In this document: one piece after another, positions 17,442-26,305 of the stretch
How the letters are laid out: each line of letters starts with the position of its first letter
How positions within the stretch are numbered: position 1 is the stretch's first letter
NCBI RefSeq assembly: GCF_017329615.1
Contig: NZ_JAFMTW010000007.1
Coordinates: forward strand, 62,001-126,000
DNA length: 64,000 bases
DNA from: Alicyclobacillus suci
Lineage (GTDB): Bacteria > Bacillota > Bacilli > Alicyclobacillales > Alicyclobacillaceae
Reading direction: 5' to 3'
Program-made: the position numbers and the translations under genes
The notes under the pieces: generated by a model
Told to the model about the DNA's origin: nothing
Databases searched by the model: none
Seen by the model: the letters and a program-made list of their open reading frames with translations, nothing else

Positions 17442-18884
17442 GTTCACTGGCCGTTGACCGCGGACGAGGGATGTGAACATCCCGATAATTGTCGCTACGA
17501 GCATGGCGAGGAGCGCGTACCGGAAGCCGACGACAATCAGATGGACGTCGTTTGTAGGGATAGCGCCGGTGCTGCCTTCGTAGATGCTCGACTGCAACCG
17601 CGGTGGCAGGTTGGCGGTGACAATCATTAGGGACAGTGCGGTGCTGATGACTTGCCCCATGTTCTGTAACATGGACCGTAGGCCGTTGGCGCTGCCGCGA
17701 TGGGCGGGATCGATAGTCGTCATAATCGACGACGTGTTCGGGGTCATAAATAATGCGGTTCCAGCGCCCACGAGGAACATGCCGATGGCGGCCACGGCAA
17801 AGGAACTGGTCGGCCCGACTTCAAAGATGAGAATCAAGACGCCGACACCTGACAAGCCAAGCCCCGTGCTCGACAACAGCCGCGCGTCATAGCGACTGGC
17901 CAGTGAGCCTGCTACGGGCGACAGCAGCACCATCCCGATGGTGACCGGCAACACGGCGAGCCCGGCGGTGAAGGCCGATGCGTGGTTTAAGGTCTCGTAG
18001 TAGAGCGCCATCAACAAAACGACCGCCGAACGGGCGAACGAATTGAGGAATGTCGATGCGTACGCCATCGCGTACCGCCGCTGTCCGAACAGCCGTAAAT
18101 CCATGAGTGGCGATTTTGATTTCCACTCGACGCGCAAAAAAATCGGCGTCAGGATGACAAATGCGAGCAGTCCGGCAATGACGAGCGGGTTCCCCCATCC
18201 CAGCGTACTGCCTTCCGACAATGCGAGAATGGCGCCGCCGAGCGCGAAGAAGATCAGAATATTCCCCGGAATGTCGAACGGCTCGCGCGTACCTGTCGTC
18301 GAACTCTTCCGCAATGTCATCATCGCCCAGACGACACCGACGATGCCAAACGGTACGTTGAACCAGAATACCCATTGCCACCCGAGGTCAGACGCAAAAA
18401 ATCCACCCACGACGGGGCCAATCAACTGCGCGACGGAGGCGACGAGCACGTTGATACCTAATCCTTTGGGCAACGTCTTGGCGGGGAAGGCGTCGGTCAA
18501 CAGAGGCGTTGTGTTGGTGACGACGATGGCGCCGCCTGCTGCCTGAATGGCGCGAAGCACGAGCAGCACCCAGATGTTCGGTGCGAACCCGATGAGCAGG
18601 CTGACGACGGTGAACGCGGATAATCCAATAATGTATAGCCTGCGCCGGCCGAACATGTCGGCAATGCGTCCAAAGATGAGAATGAAAATCGTGTTAAACA
18701 ACAAATAGGAGAGCAGAATCCAGTTTGCGGTGGTCGCTGTCGCGTGAAAATGGGCCGAAACCACTGGCAATGCGACGTTGAGCGTCCCTACGTTGAGCAA
18801 GGTCAACATCACGCCAAGGCTTGTTACGGACAGTACCATCCACGGATAGCGACTGGAGGCCGCTTTGGTCGGTTGCGTGCTCAC
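17418..18884 (-). CDS. DHA2 family MFS multidrug exporter (14 TM)
   Basis: A 488-residue transporter with about fourteen helices. The DHA2 (EmrB/QacA) first-helix pattern is LLNVGTLNVALPVVSAHF, the loop motif is GRIADMFGRRRLY, and helix 5 (motif C-like) contains GPVVGGFFA. It probably effluxes lipophilic or cationic compounds. The start is a GTG, with AGAAGGGGG about ten bases upstream. An inverted repeat lies 35-58 bases upstream (18919-18942), suggesting repressor control, although no regulator gene is adjacent. The C-terminal codons lie inside a hairpin. Confidence 0.88.
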   Translation of the reverse strand: MSTQPTKAASSRYPWMVLSVTSLGVMLTLLNVGTLNVALPVVSAHFHATATTANWILLSYLLFNTIFILIFGRIADMFGRRRLYIIGLSAFTVVSLLIGFAPNIWVLLVLRAIQAAGGAIVVTNTTPLLTDAFPAKTLPKGLGINVLVASVAQLIGPVVGGFFASDLGWQWVFWFNVPFGIVGVVWAMMTLRKSSTTGTREPFDIPGNILIFFALGGAILALSEGSTLGWGNPLVIAGLLAFVILTPIFLRVEWKSKSPLMDLRLFGQRRYAMAYASTFLNSFARSAVVLLMALYYETLNHASAFTAGLAVLPVTIGMVLLSPVAGSLASRYDARLLSSTGLGLSGVGVLILIFEVGPTSSFAVAAIGMFLVGAGTALFMTPNTSSIMTTIDPAHRGSANGLRSMLQNMGQVISTALSLMIVTANLPPRLQSSIYEGSTGAIPTNDVHLIVVGFRYALLAMLVATIIGMFTSLVRGQRPVNPTKSSMR

Positions 18885-18918
18885 TGCTTACACCCCCTTC
18901 TATCGATAAGCAGTTGTG

Positions 18919-18942
18919 TTTCAGTTATTTCGCCTACTGAAA
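18919..18942 (-). promoter_or_regulatory. Inverted repeat upstream of the DHA2 exporter
   Basis: Perfect 7-bp half-sites TTTCAGT and ACTGAAA are separated by 10 bases, starting 35 bases upstream of the exporter start codon. The spacing and symmetry suit a dimeric repressor. Confidence 0.45.
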
Positions 18943-19379
18943 TATATCACAAACGCGCACGGGTCGCACAAAGGTGGGGCGGGGTGCCGGCGGGATGGGG
19001 TGGTGCCAGCGGATTCGAGTAGCCAGGCGGGGACATAATAAGTTAATATATCTGCTCTATTATTGGATGGTTTTCATAATCAGGGATTTAAGGTATAAAT
19101 TTATAAAAAATTAATTATAAAGGATAAAATCGTATGAATAGTTCATTTTTTGTTGATTTATGGGGATTCGAGGTGCGCGAATGTCTTATTAGGATACTCC
19201 GGGCACCCCTCCAGCCCCCCAAAGCGCCATCCTACCATCCCGCCGAAACAAAACTTTCCGATTCCGACGCCGATATCTAACAGTCGTAGGGTATCCTCAT
19301 AGGGGCGAGGTCGTTTTCGTTTGCGCCTAGGGCGCATGGTGAGCATGACGATTTCAGTCACACAGTGGGGGTGAGCGCA
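18943..19379. other. Non-coding gap
   Basis: About 440 bases with no supportable gene. The left part is GC-rich, then there is a very AT-rich stretch at about 19035-19150, then GC-rich DNA again up to the metallophosphatase ribosome binding site. I could not recognise an RNA or remnant gene. Confidence 0.4.
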
Positions 19380-20099
19380 ATGAGAGTAGCGTTTATTTCG
19401 GACATTCACGGGAATGCCGTGGCGCTGCGCGCTGTTCTGGAGGATATCGAGCAAACGGGCTGCCAGGAGATTTATGTGTTGGGGGATATTTGTTATCGGG
19501 GGCCGGATCCAAAGGAGTGCCTGGAACTCGTGCAGTCTGTGGCTACTGACGTCATCAAGGGAAATGCGGATGAGTGGGTTGTCAATGGCGTTCAACGTGG
19601 ACAGGTGCCGGAACAGCGGCTTATGGTGATGCGCGCTGAGCAGCAGTTTACGGTGAATCAGCTTACGACAGGTGACATTCAGTATTTGGACCAACTGCCG
19701 CTGACGTTGGCGAAGTCCACTGGTGGGATTGATTGGTTTGCGTTTCATGCGACGCCGAATGATTTGTTTGCGATTGTTCAGGCGACGACAGAGGAGGAGA
19801 TTGTGGAGCGTCAAATCTTTGGCGCGCGCGAAGCGGCGGTCTATTTGTACGGTCACATTCACTTGCCTTATGTGCGCGAAATGAACCAGCGGACTATCGT
19901 CAACCTAGGGAGTGTCGGGCTGCCATTTGACGGCATACCGGAGGCGTCGTATGTAGTGCTTGATTTTGACGCAACGCGTGTGAATATCAATTTGCGCAGG
20001 GTGCCGTACGATATCGACGAGGCCATCCGGCGGCTACGCGAAGTAGACTATCCGAACGCTCCGTATATCAGCAAGGTCTATCGCGAGGGGCGCCCGTGA
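19380..20099 (+). CDS. Calcineurin-like metallophosphoesterase, YfcE/DR1281-like group
   Basis: A 239-residue protein with all the motifs of small bacterial metallophosphatases in order: SDIHGN, GDICYRGPDP, GNADEW, a central His (FHATP) and GHIHLPY. Two metal ions would be bound. It probably hydrolyses phosphodiesters or a phosphoprotein; the substrate is unknown. The start is the ATG at 19380 preceded by GGGGGTGA; the five upstream in-frame codons are not needed. Confidence 0.88.
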   Translation: MRVAFISDIHGNAVALRAVLEDIEQTGCQEIYVLGDICYRGPDPKECLELVQSVATDVIKGNADEWVVNGVQRGQVPEQRLMVMRAEQQFTVNQLTTGDIQYLDQLPLTLAKSTGGIDWFAFHATPNDLFAIVQATTEEEIVERQIFGAREAAVYLYGHIHLPYVREMNQRTIVNLGSVGLPFDGIPEASYVVLDFDATRVNINLRRVPYDIDEAIRRLREVDYPNAPYISKVYREGRP

Positions 20100-20133
20100 C
20101 GAAAGCGCCCCATCTACCATTGGCCGAGCTTCG

Positions 20134-20829
20134 TCACGGTGTGCCATGGTCACTCACGGCGGCGAGTGCTTGCCGAATGGCGGCGATTTGCGATCGATAG
20201 CGAGGCCTGTCCCAACTGTTATAGGACGGGTGCGGAACGTCTTCAATAGTTTGCCATTGGACGTCGTGGACGTCACATAGGCGCGTGTATTTTTGTGCGA
20301 AGCGGCCGCAGGGGACTAATGTAATTTGTTTTCCGCGCAACTTGTCGAGTTTCTCGCGAAGGTTCGCGGTGAGCCAGTGCTCGATTTGATTTTGCCTATC
20401 CGCCCGGTACCCAACCCTCTGGTTGTTCGTACGCACATACTCCATGTCGGAAAACCACATCTCCAGTTGCACTTCGCTGCATTCTGATAGGTTCGGCATG
20501 GGCTTGTACGCCGCTTTTTGAAGCGGTACGTTGCAGACGTTGACGAGGCCGATGTGGTCAAGAATAGGATTCTCTTCGGGGGTTTCGTCGTGCTGCTTGA
20601 GTAACAGACCAATTGGCGTGGAGCCAAAGATTGGGCCAAACAGGTGTTTGCTCATGGTCGCACCGGAACTGCCGGCGGCCGGAACCCGATGTTTGACCTC
20701 CTGTATATGGGGAGATTCTAGGATAAAAATGCACGTGGCGCGAGGCGGTAGGATATCCGGTACATAGAAGTCTTTTGCGAACCGGCTCACAATGTCGTAA
20801 AATGTCGTGGCGTCGTACACAAGAGACAC
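20134..20829 (-). CDS. Uracil-DNA-glycosylase-superfamily-like protein
   Basis: A soluble protein of about 230 residues. The order of motifs recalls the uracil-DNA glycosylase fold: a strand FILESPHIQEV followed by a glycine-rich loop (VPAAGSSG), then LVNVCNVPLQ, a later strand LVPCGRF, and HPSYNSW near residues 200-206 in the place of motif B. Activity is not certain, because the classical GxDPY motif is absent. The start may be GTG at 20829 or, by ribosome binding site spacing (GGAG), GTG at 20820. It is convergent with the metallophosphatase gene. I recognise no precise family name. Confidence 0.5.
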   Translation of the reverse strand: MSLVYDATTFYDIVSRFAKDFYVPDILPPRATCIFILESPHIQEVKHRVPAAGSSGATMSKHLFGPIFGSTPIGLLLKQHDETPEENPILDHIGLVNVCNVPLQKAAYKPMPNLSECSEVQLEMWFSDMEYVRTNNQRVGYRADRQNQIEHWLTANLREKLDKLRGKQITLVPCGRFAQKYTRLCDVHDVQWQTIEDVPHPSYNSWDRPRYRSQIAAIRQALAAVSDHGTP

Positions 20830-21234
20830 GCTCCTTGATTGGTTTTGCGTGGTTTAATTTTACAGGGAAAATCCCATACTGACATGTTGTGTAGACTAAC
20901 ACACGTCAGACATCGTAGTAAGGGGGGCAATGGGGGAAACATCAAGGAGATTTGATGTTCTTTTGTGACGAATTCGCGAACAAGTGTTGCATAACTGTGA
21001 AATGCTTGTGAAGCTTTTTCAAACTCTTCACCTGTGAGAGCGCCAATTCAAATTGTCTTTGGTATCATCTATATGGCGTCTTGGACGGTGCTCATTTCTA
21101 CATAAGACATGGAGTCTTCGGCTGGTGCGGTCCCTGTATTCATACTTGGTTTCGTTCAAAGGCCAATGATTTCATCTCTCTGAGGGGGGCACTGTTCTAC
21201 ATATCTCATAGATAGAAAGGAGACGAAAGCGACG
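20830..21234. other. Leader and promoter region of the qox operon
   Basis: About 400 bases without a gene. It contains tandem TGTGAA repeats near 20996-21012, a TTCGCGAA palindrome near 20972, and a possible weak promoter (TTCAAA, 17 bases, TATATG) about 160-190 bases upstream of qoxA. The length suggests a regulated or long leader; none of these elements is proven. Confidence 0.4.
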
Positions 21235-22089
21235 ATGAAGCCATCTGGGCGTCGACTTCGCAGCCTCTTGCTCGTAGTGGGGCTGTCCATGTTTGCCCTA
21301 ACCGGCTGTAACTCGGCGAAGTACATGCCTGTGCTTAGTCCGCAGGGGCCGGTTGCAAGAAGTGAGTATTACCTGATCATCTGGTCATTTGTATTGATGC
21401 TCGTTGTCGTACTGGGCGTGTTTGTAATCTACTTCTACATGCTCGTCAAGTATCGTGCAAGGCCGGAGAACAAGGATTACGTTCCACCTGAGATTGAGGG
21501 GAATTCCCGCTGGGAGACCATTTGGACGGTCATTCCAGTCATTATTGTCATCGCGCTTGCGATTCCAACTGTGGCAGTGACGTATAAACTCGTCAAACCA
21601 CCGAAGGCGGATGCGGCGACCGGATCGACAGCGACAGCGGGAGCATCGAGCAATCCAATTGTCATCGATGTCATCTCTGAACGTTGGAAATGGGTATTTA
21701 AGTACCCTGCGCAAGGAATTGAGACGGTCAACTACGTCAACATTCCAGCTGGCCAACCTGTCGACTTCGAGTTGACGTCGGACGGTCCGATGAACACGTT
21801 CTGGGTACCTGCTCTTGGCGGTATGGAATTCAACATGCCAGGTAAAGACCTGAAGCTTTGGTTGGAAGCCGATCACGCCGGGACGTATCAAGGACGCAGT
21901 GGTCAGTATTCAGGCCGTGGCTTCGCGGCGATGACGTTTGACGTCAACGCGCAAAGTCCTGCAGCCTTCAGCAAGTGGGTTCAGACGATTAAACAGACCA
22001 AACCACCGCTTACGAAACAAGCGGATAAACAATTGAGCACGCCAGGCAACGTTGGAAAGATGGCGTTCTCTACAGCGGAACCGCAATAA
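21235..22089 (+). CDS. qoxA: aa3-type quinol oxidase subunit II
   Basis: A 284-residue lipoprotein precursor (lipobox LTGC near residue 25) with two membrane helices and a C-terminal cupredoxin domain. The domain lacks the CuA-ligand Cys/His set; where cytochrome c oxidases have CSELCG it reads GRSGQYSGRG. This identifies a quinol rather than a cytochrome c oxidase subunit. It takes electrons from menaquinol for the haem-copper centre in subunit I. First gene of qoxABCD-ctaA, with an AAAGGAG ribosome binding site. Confidence 0.93.
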   Translation: MKPSGRRLRSLLLVVGLSMFALTGCNSAKYMPVLSPQGPVARSEYYLIIWSFVLMLVVVLGVFVIYFYMLVKYRARPENKDYVPPEIEGNSRWETIWTVIPVIIVIALAIPTVAVTYKLVKPPKADAATGSTATAGASSNPIVIDVISERWKWVFKYPAQGIETVNYVNIPAGQPVDFELTSDGPMNTFWVPALGGMEFNMPGKDLKLWLEADHAGTYQGRSGQYSGRGFAAMTFDVNAQSPAAFSKWVQTIKQTKPPLTKQADKQLSTPGNVGKMAFSTAEPQ

Positions 22090-22146
22090 CACCGCTACGA
22101 CAGCATATGTGACAATAGGTTGTCGCGTAGCAAGGAGGAAGCGAGA

Positions 22147-24111
22147 GTGGGCAACTTCCGGGAATGGGCCATGCATTTCTTTATGCTCGACGAAGGCCCC
22201 TTGATCTGGACGTCCGATGTTCTCATCATTTTGGCCACTATCGGTATCATCGCCGTCCTCAGCTATTTCAAACTCTGGAAGTGGCTGTGGGATAATTGGC
22301 TCACGACAGTGGATCATAAGAAGATCGGGATAATGTATTTGATTGCTGCCATTTTGATGCTCTTCCGTGGCGGCACAGACGGCTTATTGCTGCGTGCGCA
22401 GCTCGCATGGCCGAACATGCACTTTTTGAACGCAGATCACTATGATCAGATTTTTACCACGCACGGTACCATCATGATTCTGTTCATGGCGATGCCTGCG
22501 ATTATCGGGTTCTTTAACGTGGCTGTCCCGTTGCAAATTGGCTGCCGCGACGTCGCGTTTCCATATTTGAACGCCATCAGTTTCTGGTTGTTCTTCGCAG
22601 CTGCGATGTTGTTTAACTTGTCATTCGTCGTCGGCGGGTCGCCGGATGGTGGTTGGACAAGTTATACACCTTATGTCGAAAACGCCTTTGATCCAGGCCC
22701 GGGTGAGAACTACTTCTTGGTGGCGCTGCAGATCACAGGTATTGGTACGATTGCAACAGGCGTGAACTTCCTCGTGACCATTTTGCGCATGCGCGCACCA
22801 GGCATGACGCTGATGCGGATGCCGATGTTCACTTGGTCGGTTTTCATCACGTCAATTATTATCGTTTTCGCGTTCCCTGTTTTGACAGTCGCGTTGGCGC
22901 TCTTGTTGATTGACCGCGATTTTGGGTCGCATTTCTTCACAGTCAGTGCGGGCGGTATGCCCATGCAATACGTCAATTTGTTCTGGATTTGGGGACATCC
23001 AGAGGTATATATCGTCATTCTGCCGGCTTTCGGTATCTTTTCGGAAGTCTTTAGTACTTTTTCACGCAAGCGGCTGTTCGGGTATTCCGCAATGGTCGTG
23101 TCGATGGTTGCCATCGCTATCCTGAGTTTCGTCGTGTGGGTTCACCACTTCTTTACGATGGGCGCAGGGCCAGGCGTCAACTCGTTCTTTGGCGTATCGA
23201 CCATGGCTATCGCGATTCCGACAGGCGTCAAGGTGTTCAACTGGCTGTTTACCATGCATAAAGGTCGCCTCGAATATACGAGCGCGATGCTGTGGGCAGT
23301 CGGGTTTATCCCGAACTTCTTGATTGGTGGTTTGACCGGTGTCATGCTGGCTGTACCGCCTGCGGATTACCAGTACCATAACAGTTACTTCCTAGTGTCG
23401 CACTTCCACTACGTGCTCATTGGCGGTACCGTGTTTGGCGTCTTTGCCGCACTGTATTACTGGTGGCCGAAGATGTTCGGCGTGCTGCTCAACGAGCGCT
23501 TAGGCAAGTGGCACTTCTGGCTGTTTATGATTGGGTTCAATATTTGTTTCTTCCCAATGTACTTCCTTGGGTTCATGGGTATGACCCGTCGTGTGTACAC
23601 TTACCCGGCCGGTTATGGTTGGGGCGTCATCAACTTGATTGAAACGTTTGGTGCGGTGTTGATGGGTATTGGGTTCTTGGTATTTGCTTTCAACATTCTC
23701 TGGAGCGCACGCTACGGAGAACGCGATACCACAGGCGACCCATGGGATGCTCGGACGCTCGAATGGGCAACTACGTCTCCTGCACCGACCTACAACTTTG
23801 CCCGGATTCCGGAAATTAAGGGTCGCGACGCATGGTGGATTATGAAGAAAAACGGCGAGTCCATCAATGGACCGAAGGATATTCCGTTTGAGCCGATTCA
23901 TATGCCGAATGACTCTGGTCGACCGATTATCATGAGCTTGTTCTTCTTTATCGCGGGTGCTGGATTCGTTTTCGAATGGTGGATTCTCGCGATTATCGGA
24001 CTGGCTGGCGTCTTGGTCACCATGGCGTTGCGCTCGTTCGAATACGATGATCACCACTACATCCCAGTGGAAGAGATTGAGAAGACAGAAGCTGCGGCAG
24101 GGAGGTTGTAA
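22147..24111 (+). CDS. qoxB: aa3-type quinol oxidase subunit I
   Basis: A haem-copper oxidase catalytic subunit of about 654 residues with about 14-15 membrane helices. Visible are a haem ligand region (FTTHGTIMILFMAMP), the CuB/cross-linked His-Tyr loop WGHPEVYIVILPAFG, the paired histidines VHHFFTMG and the haem ligands SHFHYVLIGG. It reduces O2 to water and pumps protons. The start chosen is a GTG at 22147 with AAGGAGG about ten bases upstream; the longer TTG start lies before that ribosome binding site. Second gene of the operon. Confidence 0.95.
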   Translation: MGNFREWAMHFFMLDEGPLIWTSDVLIILATIGIIAVLSYFKLWKWLWDNWLTTVDHKKIGIMYLIAAILMLFRGGTDGLLLRAQLAWPNMHFLNADHYDQIFTTHGTIMILFMAMPAIIGFFNVAVPLQIGCRDVAFPYLNAISFWLFFAAAMLFNLSFVVGGSPDGGWTSYTPYVENAFDPGPGENYFLVALQITGIGTIATGVNFLVTILRMRAPGMTLMRMPMFTWSVFITSIIIVFAFPVLTVALALLLIDRDFGSHFFTVSAGGMPMQYVNLFWIWGHPEVYIVILPAFGIFSEVFSTFSRKRLFGYSAMVVSMVAIAILSFVVWVHHFFTMGAGPGVNSFFGVSTMAIAIPTGVKVFNWLFTMHKGRLEYTSAMLWAVGFIPNFLIGGLTGVMLAVPPADYQYHNSYFLVSHFHYVLIGGTVFGVFAALYYWWPKMFGVLLNERLGKWHFWLFMIGFNICFFPMYFLGFMGMTRRVYTYPAGYGWGVINLIETFGAVLMGIGFLVFAFNILWSARYGERDTTGDPWDARTLEWATTSPAPTYNFARIPEIKGRDAWWIMKKNGESINGPKDIPFEPIHMPNDSGRPIIMSLFFFIAGAGFVFEWWILAIIGLAGVLVTMALRSFEYDDHHYIPVEEIEKTEAAAGRL

Positions 24112-24113
24112 GG

Positions 24114-24749
24114 ATGTCGGACGCGCATACGGCGGTTCACGGTGGGCACCACCCCGTGGACCCGTCCGTTCCCGTCGAATACCATCACGAAGAAAACAGT
24201 CTTCGTATTGCGGGATTCTGGGTATTCCTCGGTTCTGACTTAGTCTTGTTCTCGTGTTTGTTTGCAACCTATGTCGTGATGCACGGTCGCACCGCTGGTG
24301 GACCGACATCAAATCAACTGTTTGACGTCACGGGCTTTACCATTGAAACGATTGCGTTGTTGTTCAGTTCGTTCACATGCGGTCTTGCTACCTATGAAAT
24401 GCGTCGCGGTAACCGCAATGCCATGGTGATGTGGCTGTTGGTTACCATCGCACTCGGTTTGGTGTTCTTAGGCTTCGAAATCACGGAGTTTGTACAGGAC
24501 GCTTCCAGTGGGGCACGTATGCAAACGAGTGGCTTCCTATCTGCGTTCTTTACGCTCGTCGGAACCCACGGTTGTCACGTCAGTATGGGTATCCTATGGA
24601 TGTCCGGGGTCGTCGTTCAGTTGATTCGCCGAGGCATTACGCCGATTACGGCTCGCAAGGCGTTTATCGTGAGCATTTACTGGCACTTCCTTGATGCGGT
24701 CTGGATTTTTATCTTTACCGTAGTCTACCTGACGGGGAAGGTGTTGTGA
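24114..24749 (+). CDS. qoxC: aa3-type quinol oxidase subunit III
   Basis: A 211-residue membrane protein with five helices of the cytochrome oxidase subunit III family. Characteristic segments are FWVFLGSDLVLFSCLFATY and the C-terminal YWHFLDAVWIFIFTVVY. The N-terminus is His-rich (HGGHHPVDPSVPVEYHHEE). It begins two bases after qoxB, with an AGGGAGG ribosome binding site in the end of qoxB. It stabilises the catalytic subunit. Confidence 0.94.
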   Translation: MSDAHTAVHGGHHPVDPSVPVEYHHEENSLRIAGFWVFLGSDLVLFSCLFATYVVMHGRTAGGPTSNQLFDVTGFTIETIALLFSSFTCGLATYEMRRGNRNAMVMWLLVTIALGLVFLGFEITEFVQDASSGARMQTSGFLSAFFTLVGTHGCHVSMGILWMSGVVVQLIRRGITPITARKAFIVSIYWHFLDAVWIFIFTVVYLTGKVL

Positions 24750-24750
24750 G

Positions 24751-25068
24751 ATGGAAACCAATCACAAGTTTCACCAAGAGACAGGTTTTCCGTGGAAGCA
24801 CATATGGGGGCTAATTGCCTCCTTGGTGCTTACAGCTATCGCCTTTTGGTTGGCGCTTGCGACGCATCAACCGCCAGCGCTGGTTATCACCGTCATCGTC
24901 ATTCTTGGTGTCGGTCAGTTGTTGGTTCAGTTGTACATGTTTATGCACTTTACGGAAAGTGACGATAAAGCCTGGCAGGTTCCAACTATTTATTTCGCGA
25001 TATTTATCGCGTTCACGGTGGTTGCCGGATCGATTTGGATTATGTCGTTTAAGGCCCTCGTCGCTTAA
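24751..25068 (+). CDS. qoxD: aa3-type quinol oxidase subunit IV
   Basis: A 105-residue protein with three membrane helices, including the family segment QLLVQLYMFMHFTESDDK between helices 2 and 3. It belongs to the CyoD/QoxD/CtaF small-subunit family, which aids assembly. It begins one base after the qoxC stop. Its small size and position are exactly those expected. Confidence 0.93.
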   Translation: METNHKFHQETGFPWKHIWGLIASLVLTAIAFWLALATHQPPALVITVIVILGVGQLLVQLYMFMHFTESDDKAWQVPTIYFAIFIAFTVVAGSIWIMSFKALVA

Positions 25069-25101
25069 TTTGGGATTGCCGAGGAATGGAGATGTGCTGG
25101 T

Positions 25102-26100
25102 ATGCCGAGGAGCCGTGGATGGGGCATTGTCGTATTTGTCTTGGGCATCCTCTCGACGATACAGACTGTCATCGTCAACACGATTGGGTTCGCAGATGCA
25201 GACACGAATTCTGCTTTTGCTTGCGGTCACCAATGGTTGACTTGTAACGGGCAGATTATTCCGAGCCTCGTAAGTTGGCAAACGCTTATCGAGTACTCGC
25301 ATCGCATCAACGTACCGATTTTGACGGCACTCCTTTTGGTTACTGCCATTATGGGGAGTTGGCGCTACCGCAAGTGGCCAGAAATCCCGATTCTCTCGGC
25401 CATCAGCATTTTCTTCGTTCTGCTTGAGGCGTTTCTTGGAGCCATCGCAGTGGTTTGGAGTGAACCACCGGCGGTCATCGCGACGCACTTCGGCGTATCG
25501 CTGTTGGCGTTCAGCAGTATCTTGTTGCTGACCATTAACATCGCTCGCATCGAAGCCGTCCGCGAGGCCTCACTAAAGAGTGGCAGGCCGCTGCCGATTC
25601 GCAACCCACTGCCCAAACGCAGTTACCGTTGGTGGGCTTGGCTGTCGGGTCCCTACATTTATATTGCGATGTATGTGGGCGCCTACATTTCGAGTTCTAG
25701 TACTGGGGGCTTGTTCCGAGGCATTCCTGTCCCGGATGAGTCGCCAGCTGCCCCGCACCATGCGTTGCTGTTGGATTGGCTCCATCGTTCGCTCGCCGGG
25801 GTTCTAGTCGTGTGGGTGATTGTCCTGTTCGTGCAGGCGGTAGAAATGCGGCATGAGCGGCGAGATTTGCTGTTTGCCAGCAGTTTTGCCCTAGGTTTTA
25901 CCGTCTTGCAGGCGTTCAGTGGATTATTGCTGGTTGCGACACATGTGTCGCTGCCAGCCTTCCTCATTCACGTCTCAGTGGTGACTGGCTTGTTTGGATC
26001 CCTGTGTTTCCTTGCGATGCAGACATTACCACCGGCCAAAGGCAAACCAGTTGAGGAAGAATCGGCGTTTGTCGGCGCGGGTACGGGCAGCCGCGCTTAA
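25102..26100 (+). CDS. ctaA: Haem A synthase (COX15/CtaA family)
   Basis: A 332-residue protein with about eight helices. It converts haem O to haem A for the aa3 oxidase encoded upstream. It shows the conserved cysteine pair loop ACGHQWLTCNGQIIP, the haem-ligand motif EYSHRINV, and further His residues in ATHFGVSL, WLHRSLAG and FLIHVSVVTG. It follows qoxD by 33 bases and is probably in the same operon. No ctaB (haem O synthase) is visible in the window. Confidence 0.92.
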   Translation: MPRSRGWGIVVFVLGILSTIQTVIVNTIGFADADTNSAFACGHQWLTCNGQIIPSLVSWQTLIEYSHRINVPILTALLLVTAIMGSWRYRKWPEIPILSAISIFFVLLEAFLGAIAVVWSEPPAVIATHFGVSLLAFSSILLLTINIARIEAVREASLKSGRPLPIRNPLPKRSYRWWAWLSGPYIYIAMYVGAYISSSSTGGLFRGIPVPDESPAAPHHALLLDWLHRSLAGVLVVWVIVLFVQAVEMRHERRDLLFASSFALGFTVLQAFSGLLLVATHVSLPAFLIHVSVVTGLFGSLCFLAMQTLPPAKGKPVEEESAFVGAGTGSRA

Positions 26101-26131
26101 CGAATAAAGAGGAATTCACATAAACAAGAGC

Positions 26132-26173
26132 GGCGCTTCTGCCACATCGTTTCGGTGTGGAGGAAGCGCCTTT
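26132..26173 (+). terminator. Intrinsic terminator of the qox-ctaA operon
   Basis: GGCGCTTC/GAAGCGCC and CCACA/TGTGG form a long stem with a small internal loop, followed by TTT. It begins 32 bases after the ctaA stop. Confidence 0.85.
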
Positions 26174-26305
26174 CTGTGCATTTTTGGGGTATTTTAGTAT
26201 CCTTAAATTTCTATTTAAGTTCTTGCTCTAGCCAACGGATATGGGAAACCATTATGATGAAAAAGTACATTTTTCGACGCGATTCGATTGGGGGGCTGGA
26301 CATCT

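Noticed and set aside
19158-19862. 234-codon minus-strand frame opposite the metallophosphatase
   Set aside because: It is a shadow frame; the plus strand carries all catalytic motifs of a metallophosphatase.
23500-24312. 270-codon minus-strand frame across qoxB/qoxC
   Set aside because: It is a shadow of two well-identified oxidase genes.
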